Origin: CAZZNQ01 sp964655775
GTDB lineage: Bacteria; Planctomycetota; Brocadiia; SM23-32
Assembly (NCBI GenBank): GCA_964655775.1
Contig: CAZZNQ010000012.1
Location: 1-64,000, forward strand
Direction: 5' to 3'
DNA: 64,000 bases
Below the pieces are notes generated by a model that saw only the letters and a list, made by a program, of their open reading frames with translations, had not been told where the DNA came from and searched no databases. Position numbers and translations under genes: made by a program. Below are positions 42,202-50,617 of the stretch, one piece after another. Each line of letters starts with the position of its first letter. The stretch's first letter is position 1.

Positions 42202-44082
42202 ATGGCAACCGAACCTGGGCAGTTCAACTGGCGAGAGAAGTACGGGGACCGCATAGGCAACGTCGCCTCGGCGATGAAGCTGATACGCCCGGGCAATCGC
42301 GTATTCATAGGCACTGGCTGCGCACAGCCTCAGCACCTGGTCAACGGGCTGGTCTCGCACTCGGGCCACATCTATGACGCCCACATAATCCACCTGTTGA
42401 CGATGGGATCGGCGCCGTACGCCGACGAGAAGTTCCGCGAGAAGTTCAAGATGAACAGCTTCTTCGTCGCGGAAAACGTACGGCATGTATTCGACACCGG
42501 CGTCGCCGACTACACGCCCATCTTCCTGTCCGACATCCCCGACCAGTTCGAATCGGGCCGCATACCCATCGACGTGGCGCTTATCAGTGTCACGCCCCCG
42601 GACGTGAATGGTTTGTGCAGCCTGGGCGTCTCGGTGGACATCGTCAAGGCGGCCGTCGCCAACGCCAAGTACGTCGTCGCGCAGATCAACACGCGCATGC
42701 CGCGCACGCTGGGCGACAGCTTCGTCCACATCAACAATATCGACATGCTGGTGCCGCACGACGAGGAAGTGATCGAGGTGCCGGAGCCGGAACTCGACGA
42801 CACGCTGATGAGCATCGGCGAGAACCTGGCGCGCCTGATCGAGGACGGCAGCACCATCGAGTGCGGCATCGGCCGAATCCCGCAGGCCCTCGCCATCACC
42901 CTTCAGGACAAGAAGGAACTGGGCGTGCACACGGAGATGTTCGGCGACTGGATCATCTCCCTGATCGAGTGCGGAGCCATAACCTGCAGCAAGAAGACCA
43001 TCAACCGGGGCAAAGTGGTGGCCAGCTTCTGCATGGGCTCGCGCCGCCTCTACGACTACATCGACAACAACCCCTTCTTCGAGTTCCACCCGACCGAGTA
43101 CGTGAACGACCCGTACGTCATCAGCCAGCACGACAGGATGGTGGGCATCAACGTGGGGCTGGAGGTGGACCTGACAGGCCAGGTCTGCGCGGACTCCCTC
43201 GGCTACCGCATATACAGCGGCATAGGAGGCCAGGTGGACTTCATTCGCGGGGCGGCCCGAAGCCGAGGCGGCAAAGCCATCATCGCCCTGCCGTCCACGG
43301 CGCGCGACGGCGAGGTCTCGCGCATCGTGCCGCACCTGGCCGAAGGGGCGGGGGTCGTGACGACACGCGGCGACGTGCAGTATGTGGTGACCGAATACGG
43401 CATCGCTTACCTGCACGGCCGCAGCATACGGGAGCGGGTGCTGGCCCTCGTGAACGTGGCGCACCCCAAGTTCCGGAACGATCTGCTGAAGGCCGCGAAA
43501 GCCCAGAACTACATCCCGGAAGACCAGATAGAGCTGGCCTGGGAGCAGGTGCAGTACCCGAGGGAACTGGAACGCTACGCCACTCTCCGCGACGGCACGG
43601 AGATATTCTTCCGGCCCACGAAACCCACGGACGAGCCGGCCCTGACCGAGATGCTCTACTCGCTTAGCCGGCAGTCCGTACGCTCCCGCTACTTCACCCA
43701 CACCGTCATATTCCCCCACAAGGACGTTCAGCGGATGACGAACATCGACTACGTGGACGACCTGGCGATTGTGGGCGTGGTGCCGTCGGCATCCGGCGAG
43801 GAGATCGTAGCGATCGCGCAGTACTTCCTGGACCCCAGCAAGGAAGCGGCGGAGGTGGCCTTCATTGTCCAGGACGAGTGGCAGCAGAAGGGGATGGGCA
43901 CGTTTCTTCTGGACTACATCACCGAGATAGCCAAGCAGCGGGGCGTGCGCAGGTTCTATGCCACGGTGCTGCCGACGAACCGGCCGATGCTGGCCATCTT
44001 CCACAACAGCGGCTATCCGGTGAGTACCGAGTTCGACGGCGAGGTGTACAACATCAGCTATCCGCTGACCAAGGAGGAGTGA
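42202..44082 (+). CDS. Acetyl-CoA hydrolase/transferase fused to a GNAT domain
   Basis: 626 residues. The first about 440 are a class I CoA transferase/acetyl-CoA hydrolase (IGTGCAQPQHLVNGL, GEN-LARLIEDGSTIECGIGRIP, and the acceptor Glu in NVGLEVDLTGQVCADSLG). From about residue 460 a GNAT acetyltransferase follows, with YFTHTVIFPHK and the acetyl-CoA motif QQKGMGTFLLDYITEIA (Q-x-x-G-x-G). This two-domain protein is known from delta-type and other bacteria, where the acetyltransferase part may modify proteins. One base downstream of the acyl-CoA synthetase. Confidence 0.9.
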   Translation: MATEPGQFNWREKYGDRIGNVASAMKLIRPGNRVFIGTGCAQPQHLVNGLVSHSGHIYDAHIIHLLTMGSAPYADEKFREKFKMNSFFVAENVRHVFDTGVADYTPIFLSDIPDQFESGRIPIDVALISVTPPDVNGLCSLGVSVDIVKAAVANAKYVVAQINTRMPRTLGDSFVHINNIDMLVPHDEEVIEVPEPELDDTLMSIGENLARLIEDGSTIECGIGRIPQALAITLQDKKELGVHTEMFGDWIISLIECGAITCSKKTINRGKVVASFCMGSRRLYDYIDNNPFFEFHPTEYVNDPYVISQHDRMVGINVGLEVDLTGQVCADSLGYRIYSGIGGQVDFIRGAARSRGGKAIIALPSTARDGEVSRIVPHLAEGAGVVTTRGDVQYVVTEYGIAYLHGRSIRERVLALVNVAHPKFRNDLLKAAKAQNYIPEDQIELAWEQVQYPRELERYATLRDGTEIFFRPTKPTDEPALTEMLYSLSRQSVRSRYFTHTVIFPHKDVQRMTNIDYVDDLAIVGVVPSASGEEIVAIAQYFLDPSKEAAEVAFIVQDEWQQKGMGTFLLDYITEIAKQRGVRRFYATVLPTNRPMLAIFHNSGYPVSTEFDGEVYNISYPLTKEE

Positions 44083-44121
44083 CGGCCGTAGCTCCCGACC
44101 TCCCCCCAAGCGCAAACAAAA

Positions 44122-44164
44122 GAAGCGCCGTCGCTTCCCTCTACGCGACGGCGCTTCGTCTTTT
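44122..44164. terminator. Bidirectional rho-independent terminator
   Basis: Thirteen-pair perfect stem (GAAGCGCCGTCGC/GCGACGGCGCTTC, 44122-44134 with 44145-44157) and a ten-base loop, followed on plus by GTCTTTT and on minus by TTTTGTTTG. It lies between the convergent CoA-hydrolase and cold-shock genes and should stop both. Confidence 0.85.
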
Positions 44165-44231
44165 ACTGCTTTGCGGCTCGCCGAACCATCGGCCGGCGAA
44201 CCGATGCTACCAGACAGTCAGTGGAAGGTGC

Positions 44232-44435
44232 TTACACCTTCGTGACGTTGGCAGCGCGGGGGCCCTTCGGGCCCTGTTCGATATCGAACTCAACGACATC
44301 GTTCTCGGACAGGCTCTTGAAGCCCACGCCCTGGATGGCGCTGTGATGCACAAAGACATCCTGGCCACCTTCGTCGGGAGTAATGAAACCGAAACCCTTG
44401 GTGTCGTTGAACCACTTAACCGTGCCTCTAGCCAT
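44232..44435 (-). CDS. cspA: Cold-shock domain protein
   Basis: 67 residues. RNA/DNA-binding beta barrel with both RNP motifs (KGFGFITP and VFVHHSAI) and the ending VEFDIEQGPKGPRAANV typical of CspA-family proteins. A ribosome site AAGAGG precedes the ATG by nine bases. The transcript has a leader of about 340 bases from the promoter at 44784-44812, as in temperature-sensing cspA mRNAs of other bacteria. Confidence 0.95.
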   Translation of the reverse strand: MARGTVKWFNDTKGFGFITPDEGGQDVFVHHSAIQGVGFKSLSENDVVEFDIEQGPKGPRAANVTKV

Positions 44436-44783
44436 TTGTAAGAACCTCTTTAAGACAGTGTGCGACCGCGGGCTGACGCGTACTCACGCGTCGAAAAGCC
44501 CGGCGGCTTACGGAGCGTATGCTGAAACGGGGAGAGGGTCGTGTGTGGGCCTGCACAATCGATCGAGGCTCAGAGTACACGGTTGCCTGCGGTCATAGCA
44601 CCAAGGGAGAGGGAACCCCCAGAGCCGACGCAAAACCATGTCGGTTAAAGACCACTGAAGAGCTTGACTCGCCCCCACGCGGGCCTTTCCTCTAACGACA
44701 GACACGATACGATCTCGGGCCGCTACACGACAAGCTCCCGCTGACCTGCCTACGCAGATCGTTCCGCCTTTACGCTTATCTGG
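44436..44783 (-). promoter_or_regulatory. Long 5' leader of the cold-shock mRNA
   Basis: About 340 bases between the predicted transcript start and the start codon, without a convincing reading frame. Long structured leaders that unfold or refold with temperature are known for cspA mRNAs; here the structure is only inferred from the length and the compact GC-rich text with short inverted repeats. Confidence 0.5.
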
Positions 44784-44812
44784 ATTATAGCCGATTGCGC
44801 TCGGTCTGACAA
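44784..44812 (-). promoter_or_regulatory. Sigma-70 promoter of cspA
   Basis: On the minus strand TTGTCA (44812-44807) and TATAAT (44789-44784) with a 17-base spacer. Perfect -10 and five of six bases at -35. Confidence 0.7.
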
Positions 44813-44888
44813 GTGCGAAAACCCGCCCGCAAGTGCGGTCGCCGGAGCAGGCCGGGCGCCTGTGTTCACGTCGGAATGCCGCCCCGGG

Positions 44889-45776
44889 TCACTCCGTAAG
44901 CGCCCCTTCGCTCTGCAGCTTCTCGATCAACCGGCGGGCCGAGGCAAGGCGCCGGCCGGCCCGGGCGATGTGCTGCCGGAACGCTTCCACCGCGTCGTCC
45001 TTGCGCCCCTCCAATCCGGCGTACATGAGGCCGAGGTTGAAGTAGGACGCCGCATGGTCCGGCGCGAGCTCGATGACGTCCTCGTATGCTCTGACGGCCT
45101 TGTCCTTCTCGCCCAGCGCCGCAAGTGTCGCGGCGTAGTTGTGAAGGCAGTCGGCGATCAGGCCGATATTCTTCTCTTCCTCCCCGGCCATGGCGTCCAG
45201 GCACATTTCGTAGAACTTGCGCGTCTCCTCGCGGTCGCCCTGAGCGTCGGCGCAGACGCCCCGCATGTAGAGCGTTTCAGCAGAGACCTCCCCCGCGTCG
45301 TCTGCGATGCCAAACACCGCGGCGGCGATCTCCATCTCGCCGACCGCGAAGAGGTCGGCGCCGAGCTCTTCCAGCTTCGTCACGGTCTCCTGCAGCAGCA
45401 ACCCTGTGTCGGTTGAAGGCCCCGCGCCCGAGACGGCTGAGGGCGGTGTGGGCACGGGCGGTGGCGGAGCCTGAGTTGGTGTCGGCGGCGTTCGGCCTTT
45501 GATCTGTCCGCGCAGCTCTTTGACTTCCTGCTTCAGTTCCTCGTTCTCGCGCTGCATGGCGACGAACTTGACGTGGAGCTCTTCCTGGCGGTTCACCAGG
45601 TCCATGTACCGTCCCTTCCAGTCCGCATCTTCCGCCTGTGGTCCCGGGAGCTCCATCGGCGGAGGCGGGGGTGGCGCGCTCGCCTCGGAGGCGTCGGACT
45701 CCCCGGAGGGGCAGCCGATGAGTGGTGGCAGGAGCAGAGCGAGGGCGGTCAGCACGGTGAGCTTGAGACTGCGCAT
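44889..45776 (-). CDS. TPR lipoprotein
   Basis: 295 residues from ATG 45776 with AGGAAG upstream. A lipoprotein signal peptide ends in LPPLIGC, so the mature protein should be lipid-anchored. A Pro-rich linker, a coiled-coil (residues about 55-90: DLVNRQEELHVKFVAMQREN) and then at least three TPR-like helical pairs (AETLYMRGVCADAQGD, NIGLIADCLHNYAATLA, HAASYFNLGLMYAGLEG) follow. TPR lipoproteins often organise envelope complexes; partner unknown. Confidence 0.75.
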   Translation of the reverse strand: MRSLKLTVLTALALLLPPLIGCPSGESDASEASAPPPPPPMELPGPQAEDADWKGRYMDLVNRQEELHVKFVAMQRENEELKQEVKELRGQIKGRTPPTPTQAPPPPVPTPPSAVSGAGPSTDTGLLLQETVTKLEELGADLFAVGEMEIAAAVFGIADDAGEVSAETLYMRGVCADAQGDREETRKFYEMCLDAMAGEEEKNIGLIADCLHNYAATLAALGEKDKAVRAYEDVIELAPDHAASYFNLGLMYAGLEGRKDDAVEAFRQHIARAGRRLASARRLIEKLQSEGALTE

Positions 45777-45854
45777 CTTGGGGGCTTCCTGTTGGGGTGT
45801 TGCCTGGATGCCAACATGATAGTGGGGAAGTGGGTCATCGCGCAACGGCCGCGC

Positions 45855-46862
45855 CTACCCCAGCGCGCGCATGATCTCGTCCTGGGCGTAGACCGGAATC
45901 TCCATTCGGCGTCCGTCACGGACCATCACGGCGCCCTCGGACTCGTCCCGCACCTCGCCGATGTCGGTGCAGGCAATGTCCAGTCCCCGAATTGCCTCCG
46001 CAACGCCATCGGCGTCCTCCGGTGGCACGCACAGAAGCAGCGTCCCGCTGGAGATCGTGCCCAGGGGATCGATGCCGAAGTGCCGGCAGAACGAGCGTCC
46101 CGGCTCCAGCAGCGGTATCCTGTCGGCATCGATAAGGATGCCACACGCGGCGGCCCTGGCCAGCTCCCACAGCCCCGTTGCCACTCCGCCCTCGGTGGGG
46201 TCGTGCATGGCGTGGACGGCCCCGGCTTCGCAGGCGGCGAGCGCCTCGGCGAGCACGCTGATCCCCGGCGAGTCGAGGAACCCCGCCGCTTCTCTTACGG
46301 TTTCCCCGCCGAACTCCCGTGTGATGTCATCCTTGCGCTCGCGCGCCAGTATAGCGGTGCCTTCGACCGGCACGCCCTTGGTCAGCAGAACGCGATCACC
46401 GGGACGCGTGCTCCCCTTGTCCACCAGGCCATCGACTGCCACCTCTCCCAGCATCTGTCCGACGACGATAGGGCGGTCGAGGCCGACCGTGATCTCCGTA
46501 TGGCCGCCGCACAGCGCGCAGCCGATGCCGCGCAGCGCGGACGTAAGGTCGTCCCAGACGGACTGCACCAGAGCCTCATCCGTCCGGTTCTCGGGTAGGA
46601 GCACGGTGGCGAGAAACCACTTCGGCCGGGCGCCGACGGTCGCCACGTCGTTGGCGTTGACGTGCACGGCGTACCAGCCGATTCGGTCGGCGGTGAAGGT
46701 GACGGGATCGGTCTTGGCGACCAGGTAGGTGTCGCCCATGCGGATGGCACAGACGTCGCGTCCGATGCCCGGTCGGATGACGACCCGGTCGTCGTTGATG
46801 ACGTTCGAGCTGAGGAACCGGGCGAGCAGCTCGGGTTCCAGTTTGCCCGGCTTCAGGAACAT
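45855..46862 (-). CDS. HypE/PurM-like AIR synthase-related protein
   Basis: 335 residues. Motifs shared with HypE and PurM-like ATP-using enzymes are VNANDVATVGARPKWFL (early glycine/asp-rich site), ALCGGHTEIT (a G-G-H-T-E motif) and MHDPTEGGVATGLWELA (a D-P-T-E-GG site). HypE dehydrates a carbamoyl thiol to cyanide for the hydrogenase centre, but no hydrogenase or other hyp gene is present, so a different AIR-synthase-like role is likely. Converges on nothing; follows mnmG in the same direction. Confidence 0.78.
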   Translation of the reverse strand: MFLKPGKLEPELLARFLSSNVINDDRVVIRPGIGRDVCAIRMGDTYLVAKTDPVTFTADRIGWYAVHVNANDVATVGARPKWFLATVLLPENRTDEALVQSVWDDLTSALRGIGCALCGGHTEITVGLDRPIVVGQMLGEVAVDGLVDKGSTRPGDRVLLTKGVPVEGTAILARERKDDITREFGGETVREAAGFLDSPGISVLAEALAACEAGAVHAMHDPTEGGVATGLWELARAAACGILIDADRIPLLEPGRSFCRHFGIDPLGTISSGTLLLCVPPEDADGVAEAIRGLDIACTDIGEVRDESEGAVMVRDGRRMEIPVYAQDEIMRALG

Positions 46863-46898
46863 GACGTGCGCACTCCAATCGTTACGGCGTCTGTCGTC

Positions 46899-48722
46899 CT
46901 ACGACGCGTGCAGTCGCCTCCGACCCTCCAGGTAAATCAGGAGAACCGATACGTCCGCCGGCGATATCCCGCTGATCCGGAGCGCCTGGCCGAGGGTCTC
47001 GGGCCGCACGGCGTCCAGTTTCTCCTTCGCCTCGGTGCGCAGTTCGGGAACGGCCATGTAGTCCAGCCAGTCGGGAATCCTGCGGTCCTCGTTGCGGCGG
47101 AACTTGGCGATCTGCTGACGCTGGCGTTCGAGATAGCCTTCGTACTTGGCTTCGATCTCGACTTGCTCGCAAACGGCGGGGTCGGCAGCCATCTCTCCGA
47201 CCTCCGGATCGATCTCGACCAAGTCGCGCACGGTGATGTCCGGTCGCCGGAGGACCTCCTTCAGGCTGCGGCCTTCGTGGAAGGTGCCCTCAAGATGCTC
47301 CCAGAGGCGCGATATGGCGGCTTCCTTCTCCTGCAGGCGCCGCCACTGCCTGTCGCCGACAAGGCCGCTCTCGCGAGCGTACTTCATCAGGCGCCGGTCG
47401 GCGTTATCCTGGCGCAGGACCAAGCGGTACTCCGCCAGCGACGTGAACATCCGGTATGGTTCCTCCGTGCCCTTCGTGACCAGGTCGTCGATGAGCACGC
47501 CGATGTAGGCTTCGTCCCTTCCGAGGACAAGCGGCTCTCTGCCCTGCAGCTTGCGGGCCGCGTTGATGCCGGCCATCAGTCCCTGGCACGCGGCCTCCTC
47601 GTATCCGCTGGTACCGTTGAGCTGTCCCGCGTGGAAAAGTCCCTCGACGGCCTTGGTCTCCAGGCTCGGGCGGAGCTGCGTCGGCGGCACCCAGTCGTAT
47701 TCGACCGCGTAGCCGTATCGCATGATCTGGGCCTGCTCCAGTCCCTCTATACTGTGCACCATCTCGTCCTGAACGTCGCGAGGCAAGCTGGTGAACAGCC
47801 CGTTGCAGTAGACCTCCAGGGTGTCGCGGCCTTCGGGCTCGAGGAACAGCAGATGCCGGTCCTTCTCGGGGAAGCGGACGACCTTGATCTCGATGGAGGG
47901 GCAGTAGCGCGGCCCCATACCGGCTTTGATCTGGCCGTCGTAGAGCGGTGCCCGATCCAGCCCTCGGCGTATCGCCGCGTGGGCGCGCGCGTTCGTGTAG
48001 GCGACGTGGCAGCAGAGCTGATCCTGCTCGATGGCATCGGTCGAGAAGCTGAACGGACGTGGGTTCGCGTCGCCGTATTGGGCTTCCAGGCGGCTGTAGT
48101 CCACGGTGCGTCCATTGATGCGCGGGGGCGTGTCGGTCTTGAGCCTGCCGACTTCGAGACCGTGATCCCGCAGGCTCGCGGACAGCCCCATGGCCGGGGG
48201 TTCGCCCATGCGGCCCCCGTTGGTGATGCTGGGGCCCAGGTGCAGAACGCCGTTGAGGAACGTGCCGGTGGTGAGCACAGCGGCCTTCGTCCGATACGTG
48301 GCGCCGCTCTGCGTGCGGACGCCGGCCACGGCCCCGTTCTCGACGATCAACTCCGTCGCCATTTCCTGCCGCAGCAGCAGGTTCTCCTGCTGCTCCAGGC
48401 GGTGCTTCATCTCCAGGTGGTAGGCATGTTTGTCTGCCTGGGCGCGCGGCGAATGCATGGCCGGGCCCTTGGACGTGTTGAGCATGCGGAACTGGATGCC
48501 GGTGGCGTCGATAACGCGCGCCATCTCGCCGCCCAGGGCGTCGATCTCGCGCACAAGCTGCCCCTTCGCCAGCCCGCCGATGGCGGGGTTGCAGCTCATG
48601 CGGGCGACGCTGTCCAGGCTGATGGTGAGCAGGGCGGTGCGGGCACCCATGCGCGCGGCGGCCAGGGCTGCTTCGCAGCCGGCGTGGCCGGCGCCGACCA
48701 CCACTATGTCGAAGTCACGCAT
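46899..48722 (-). CDS. mnmG: tRNA uridine-5-carboxymethylaminomethyl modification enzyme
   Basis: 607 residues from ATG 48722 (GGGGAAAG upstream; the frame is open to 48791). With MnmE it installs the cmnm5 or nm5 group on U34 of several tRNAs. The FAD loop is VVGAGHAGCEAA, and the conserved MSCNPAIGGLAKG, SKGPAMHSPRAQADK and YCPSIEIKVVRFPEKDRH stretches are diagnostic. The C-terminal helical domain includes ALRISGISPADVSVLLIYL (MnmE/tRNA contact). Length is standard for the family. Confidence 0.95.
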   Translation of the reverse strand: MRDFDIVVVGAGHAGCEAALAAARMGARTALLTISLDSVARMSCNPAIGGLAKGQLVREIDALGGEMARVIDATGIQFRMLNTSKGPAMHSPRAQADKHAYHLEMKHRLEQQENLLLRQEMATELIVENGAVAGVRTQSGATYRTKAAVLTTGTFLNGVLHLGPSITNGGRMGEPPAMGLSASLRDHGLEVGRLKTDTPPRINGRTVDYSRLEAQYGDANPRPFSFSTDAIEQDQLCCHVAYTNARAHAAIRRGLDRAPLYDGQIKAGMGPRYCPSIEIKVVRFPEKDRHLLFLEPEGRDTLEVYCNGLFTSLPRDVQDEMVHSIEGLEQAQIMRYGYAVEYDWVPPTQLRPSLETKAVEGLFHAGQLNGTSGYEEAACQGLMAGINAARKLQGREPLVLGRDEAYIGVLIDDLVTKGTEEPYRMFTSLAEYRLVLRQDNADRRLMKYARESGLVGDRQWRRLQEKEAAISRLWEHLEGTFHEGRSLKEVLRRPDITVRDLVEIDPEVGEMAADPAVCEQVEIEAKYEGYLERQRQQIAKFRRNEDRRIPDWLDYMAVPELRTEAKEKLDAVRPETLGQALRISGISPADVSVLLIYLEGRRRLHAS

Positions 48723-48800
48723 CTGGCAGTCTTTCCCCGGGTCTCGACGTTCGGGAGAGGCATTCGGCGTTGGTTCGCCCTGTTGCGACATCGGACCGCG

Positions 48801-49442
48801 TCAAGGCAGCTTCTTCGGCTCCGGCTGCTCGCCGGTCACCTCGACTCCGTCGCGCAGTATCGTCACCGACTCGATCGTAATCGGCTCGATCGGCGCGTCG
48901 CTGCCGTCCGTCTCCACGTCGCCGATGGCCTCCAGCACATCCTCGCCTTCCGTGAGTTTGCCGAAGACCGTGTGCTTGCCGTCCAGCCAGGGCGTGGCGG
49001 CCAGGGTAATGAAGAACTGCGAGCCGTTCGTGTTAGGACCAGCGTTGGCCATCGATAGAATGCCGGCGCTGGTGTGCCGCAGGTCGCGGCTGATCTCGTC
49101 GGCAAAGCGGTAGCCGGGTCCCCCCGTGCCGTCGCCGCGGGGGCAGCCGCCCTGGATCATGAAGTCCTCGATGACCCGGTGGAACTTCAGACCGTCGTAG
49201 AAGCCCTTGCTGGCCAGGTGGACAAAGTTCGTAACCGTGTTGGGCGCCTTGTCCTCGAAAAGCTCCAGCACCATCGTGCCCTTGGACGTGACCATCTTCG
49301 CTTCCGTCATTACACCCTCCGAATCGTTTAGCGGGGAAGTGTCTACCGCAGTGCTTGCGTCATCTTCGCATCCGCAGCCTGCGGACACGGCGAGCATCGT
49401 CGCGACGCACAGTGCCGACAACATTGTCAAAGTCTTGCTCAT
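48801..49442 (-). CDS. Peptidyl-prolyl cis-trans isomerase (cyclophilin) lipoprotein
   Basis: 213 residues from ATG 49442 with GGAGCAAC upstream. A lipoprotein signal peptide ends in VSAGC. The cyclophilin core is complete: NTVTNFVHLASKGFYDGLKFHRVIEDFMIQGG (with the FHRV active-site stretch), GSQFFITLAATPWLDGKHTVFGKL (Phe/His). Such isomerases fold envelope proteins. Located upstream of mnmG in the same direction. Confidence 0.92.
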   Translation of the reverse strand: MSKTLTMLSALCVATMLAVSAGCGCEDDASTAVDTSPLNDSEGVMTEAKMVTSKGTMVLELFEDKAPNTVTNFVHLASKGFYDGLKFHRVIEDFMIQGGCPRGDGTGGPGYRFADEISRDLRHTSAGILSMANAGPNTNGSQFFITLAATPWLDGKHTVFGKLTEGEDVLEAIGDVETDGSDAPIEPITIESVTILRDGVEVTGEQPEPKKLP

Positions 49443-49531
49443 AGGAGTTGCTCCGGAATCGGAACGAATGATTGAACCCACAACATGTTACCACACTGGG
49501 CGAGGCTGTGCCTGTGCGATCGGCCGTTAGC

Positions 49532-49560
49532 TTGCGTCAGCGGGGGCCTTCTGGTAGCAT
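49532..49560 (+). promoter_or_regulatory. Promoter of the tRNA-His gene
   Basis: TTGCGT at 49532-49537 and TAGCAT at 49555-49560 with a 17-base spacer, 14 bases before the tRNA. The -10 overlaps a 21-base palindrome. Confidence 0.45.
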
Positions 49561-49568
49561 ACCAGAAG
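49548..49568. promoter_or_regulatory. 21-base palindrome over the tRNA-His promoter
   Basis: CTTCTGGTA-GCA-TACCAGAAG is a perfect inverted repeat (nine-base arms) that covers the predicted -10 box and ends six bases before the tRNA. It could bind a dimeric regulator or form a hairpin at the start of the transcript. Confidence 0.45.
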
Positions 49569-49573
49569 TCTAT

Positions 49574-49651
49574 GGTGACCATAGCTCAACTGGTTAGAGC
49601 ACCAGACTGTGGCTCTGGGGGTTGAGGATTCGAATTCCTCTGGTCACCCCA
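49574..49651 (+). tRNA. tRNA-His (anticodon GTG)
   Basis: Complete cloverleaf: acceptor stem GTGACCA/TGGTCAC with the extra G-1 typical of histidine tRNA, D-arm GCTC/GAGC, anticodon stem CCAGA/TCTGG with loop CTGTGGC (anticodon GTG), a five-base variable region, and T-arm GAGGA/TCCTC with TTCGAAT. The 3' CCA is encoded in the DNA (49649-49651). Confidence 0.95.
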
Positions 49652-49729
49652 ATGCAAACGGCGGCCCGCCAAGGAGTTGCACGGCATCTCCCGGCGGGCC
49701 GTTCTGCCTTGCCATTCCGGATGAAGGGG

Positions 49730-50599
49730 TCAGTCGAGCAGGCGCAGCAACTCCTCCGCGCGCTCGGGGCAGAGCGTCCCCTTCTCACGGGCCACCTCCA
49801 CCGTCTCCCTACCCAATAGCCTGTAGAGACCGAGCAAATCGGGCGCCTTCCGCTCGATGGCCTCGATGTGCCTGCGGACCGTCTCCACGTCCCCCCGCGC
49901 AATCGGGCCGGTCAGGGCCTGCGGTATCCCGACCGACTCGATGTTGGCGACCGTGGCCTTGATGAGGGGCAGGAGCGATTCGATGGCAGCTCGGGGCTCC
50001 ACTCCGGCCGCCGTGTCCAACTTCAGCGCAGCGTGTTCGAGGGTGACGAGGTAGTTGGAGGCGACCGCCGCGGCGGCGTGGTAGAGCGCCTTACCCTCGG
50101 AGGCGATCACCATCACGCGGCAGTCGAGTGCTGTCGCGGCATGCTCGAGAACTTCCACAGCCGCGGGGTCTCCGTCAATACAGCACCAGGAGCCGGGCAG
50201 GGCCTCGACCGCCCGGTCCACGGTCGGGAAGGTCTGCAGGGGGTGGAGACTGCCCACCGCCGCGCGGTGCGAGCGCAGGGGAGCGAGCAACTCCGCCGAG
50301 TATGCCCCACTCGTGTGGGCGACGACGCAGCCCCGTCTCAGTGCGCCGATCTCGGCAAGCGCCCGGCAGGTGCTGCGGATCGCGTCGTCGGGGGTCGTGA
50401 TGAACAGGAGGTCCGCAAGGCCGACAATCTCTCCCGGCTCGGTGGTTGCCTCCCCACGGCCGACGGCTTCGCACGCTGCCTGTGCTGAGCCATGTGAACG
50501 GCTGGCGGCGCCCACGAACCCGTAGCCCGCTCGGGCAAGCAGCACGGCGAGAGCTGTCCCCACGCGGCCCGCTCCGACGATGGCGAAGTCCGGTTCCAT
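49730..50599 (-). CDS. DUF2520 Rossmann-like protein (NADP oxidoreductase-like)
   Basis: 289 residues. The N-terminus FAIVGAGRVGTALAVLLARAGY is a GxGxxG dinucleotide motif, LFITTPDDAI follows as in the F420- or NADP-dependent oxidoreductase fold, and SLHPLQTFP plus YHAAAAVASNYLVTLEHAA match the DUF2520 second domain. This family commonly sits near pantothenate or one-carbon genes. Here it is 18 bases downstream of the hexuloisomerase gene in the same direction, probably in one operon with it. Confidence 0.8.
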   Translation of the reverse strand: MEPDFAIVGAGRVGTALAVLLARAGYGFVGAASRSHGSAQAACEAVGRGEATTEPGEIVGLADLLFITTPDDAIRSTCRALAEIGALRRGCVVAHTSGAYSAELLAPLRSHRAAVGSLHPLQTFPTVDRAVEALPGSWCCIDGDPAAVEVLEHAATALDCRVMVIASEGKALYHAAAAVASNYLVTLEHAALKLDTAAGVEPRAAIESLLPLIKATVANIESVGIPQALTGPIARGDVETVRRHIEAIERKAPDLLGLYRLLGRETVEVAREKGTLCPERAEELLRLLD

Positions 50600-50617
50600 G
50601 GTGAACGGTTCCCGCGC

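Noticed and set aside
44508..44705. Small open frame in the cold-shock leader
   Set aside because: Lacks a ribosome site and coding character; lies fully within the predicted leader.
45855..46862. Hydrogenase maturation locus
   Set aside because: The HypE-like gene has no other hyp or hydrogenase gene nearby, so only AIR-synthase relatedness is claimed.
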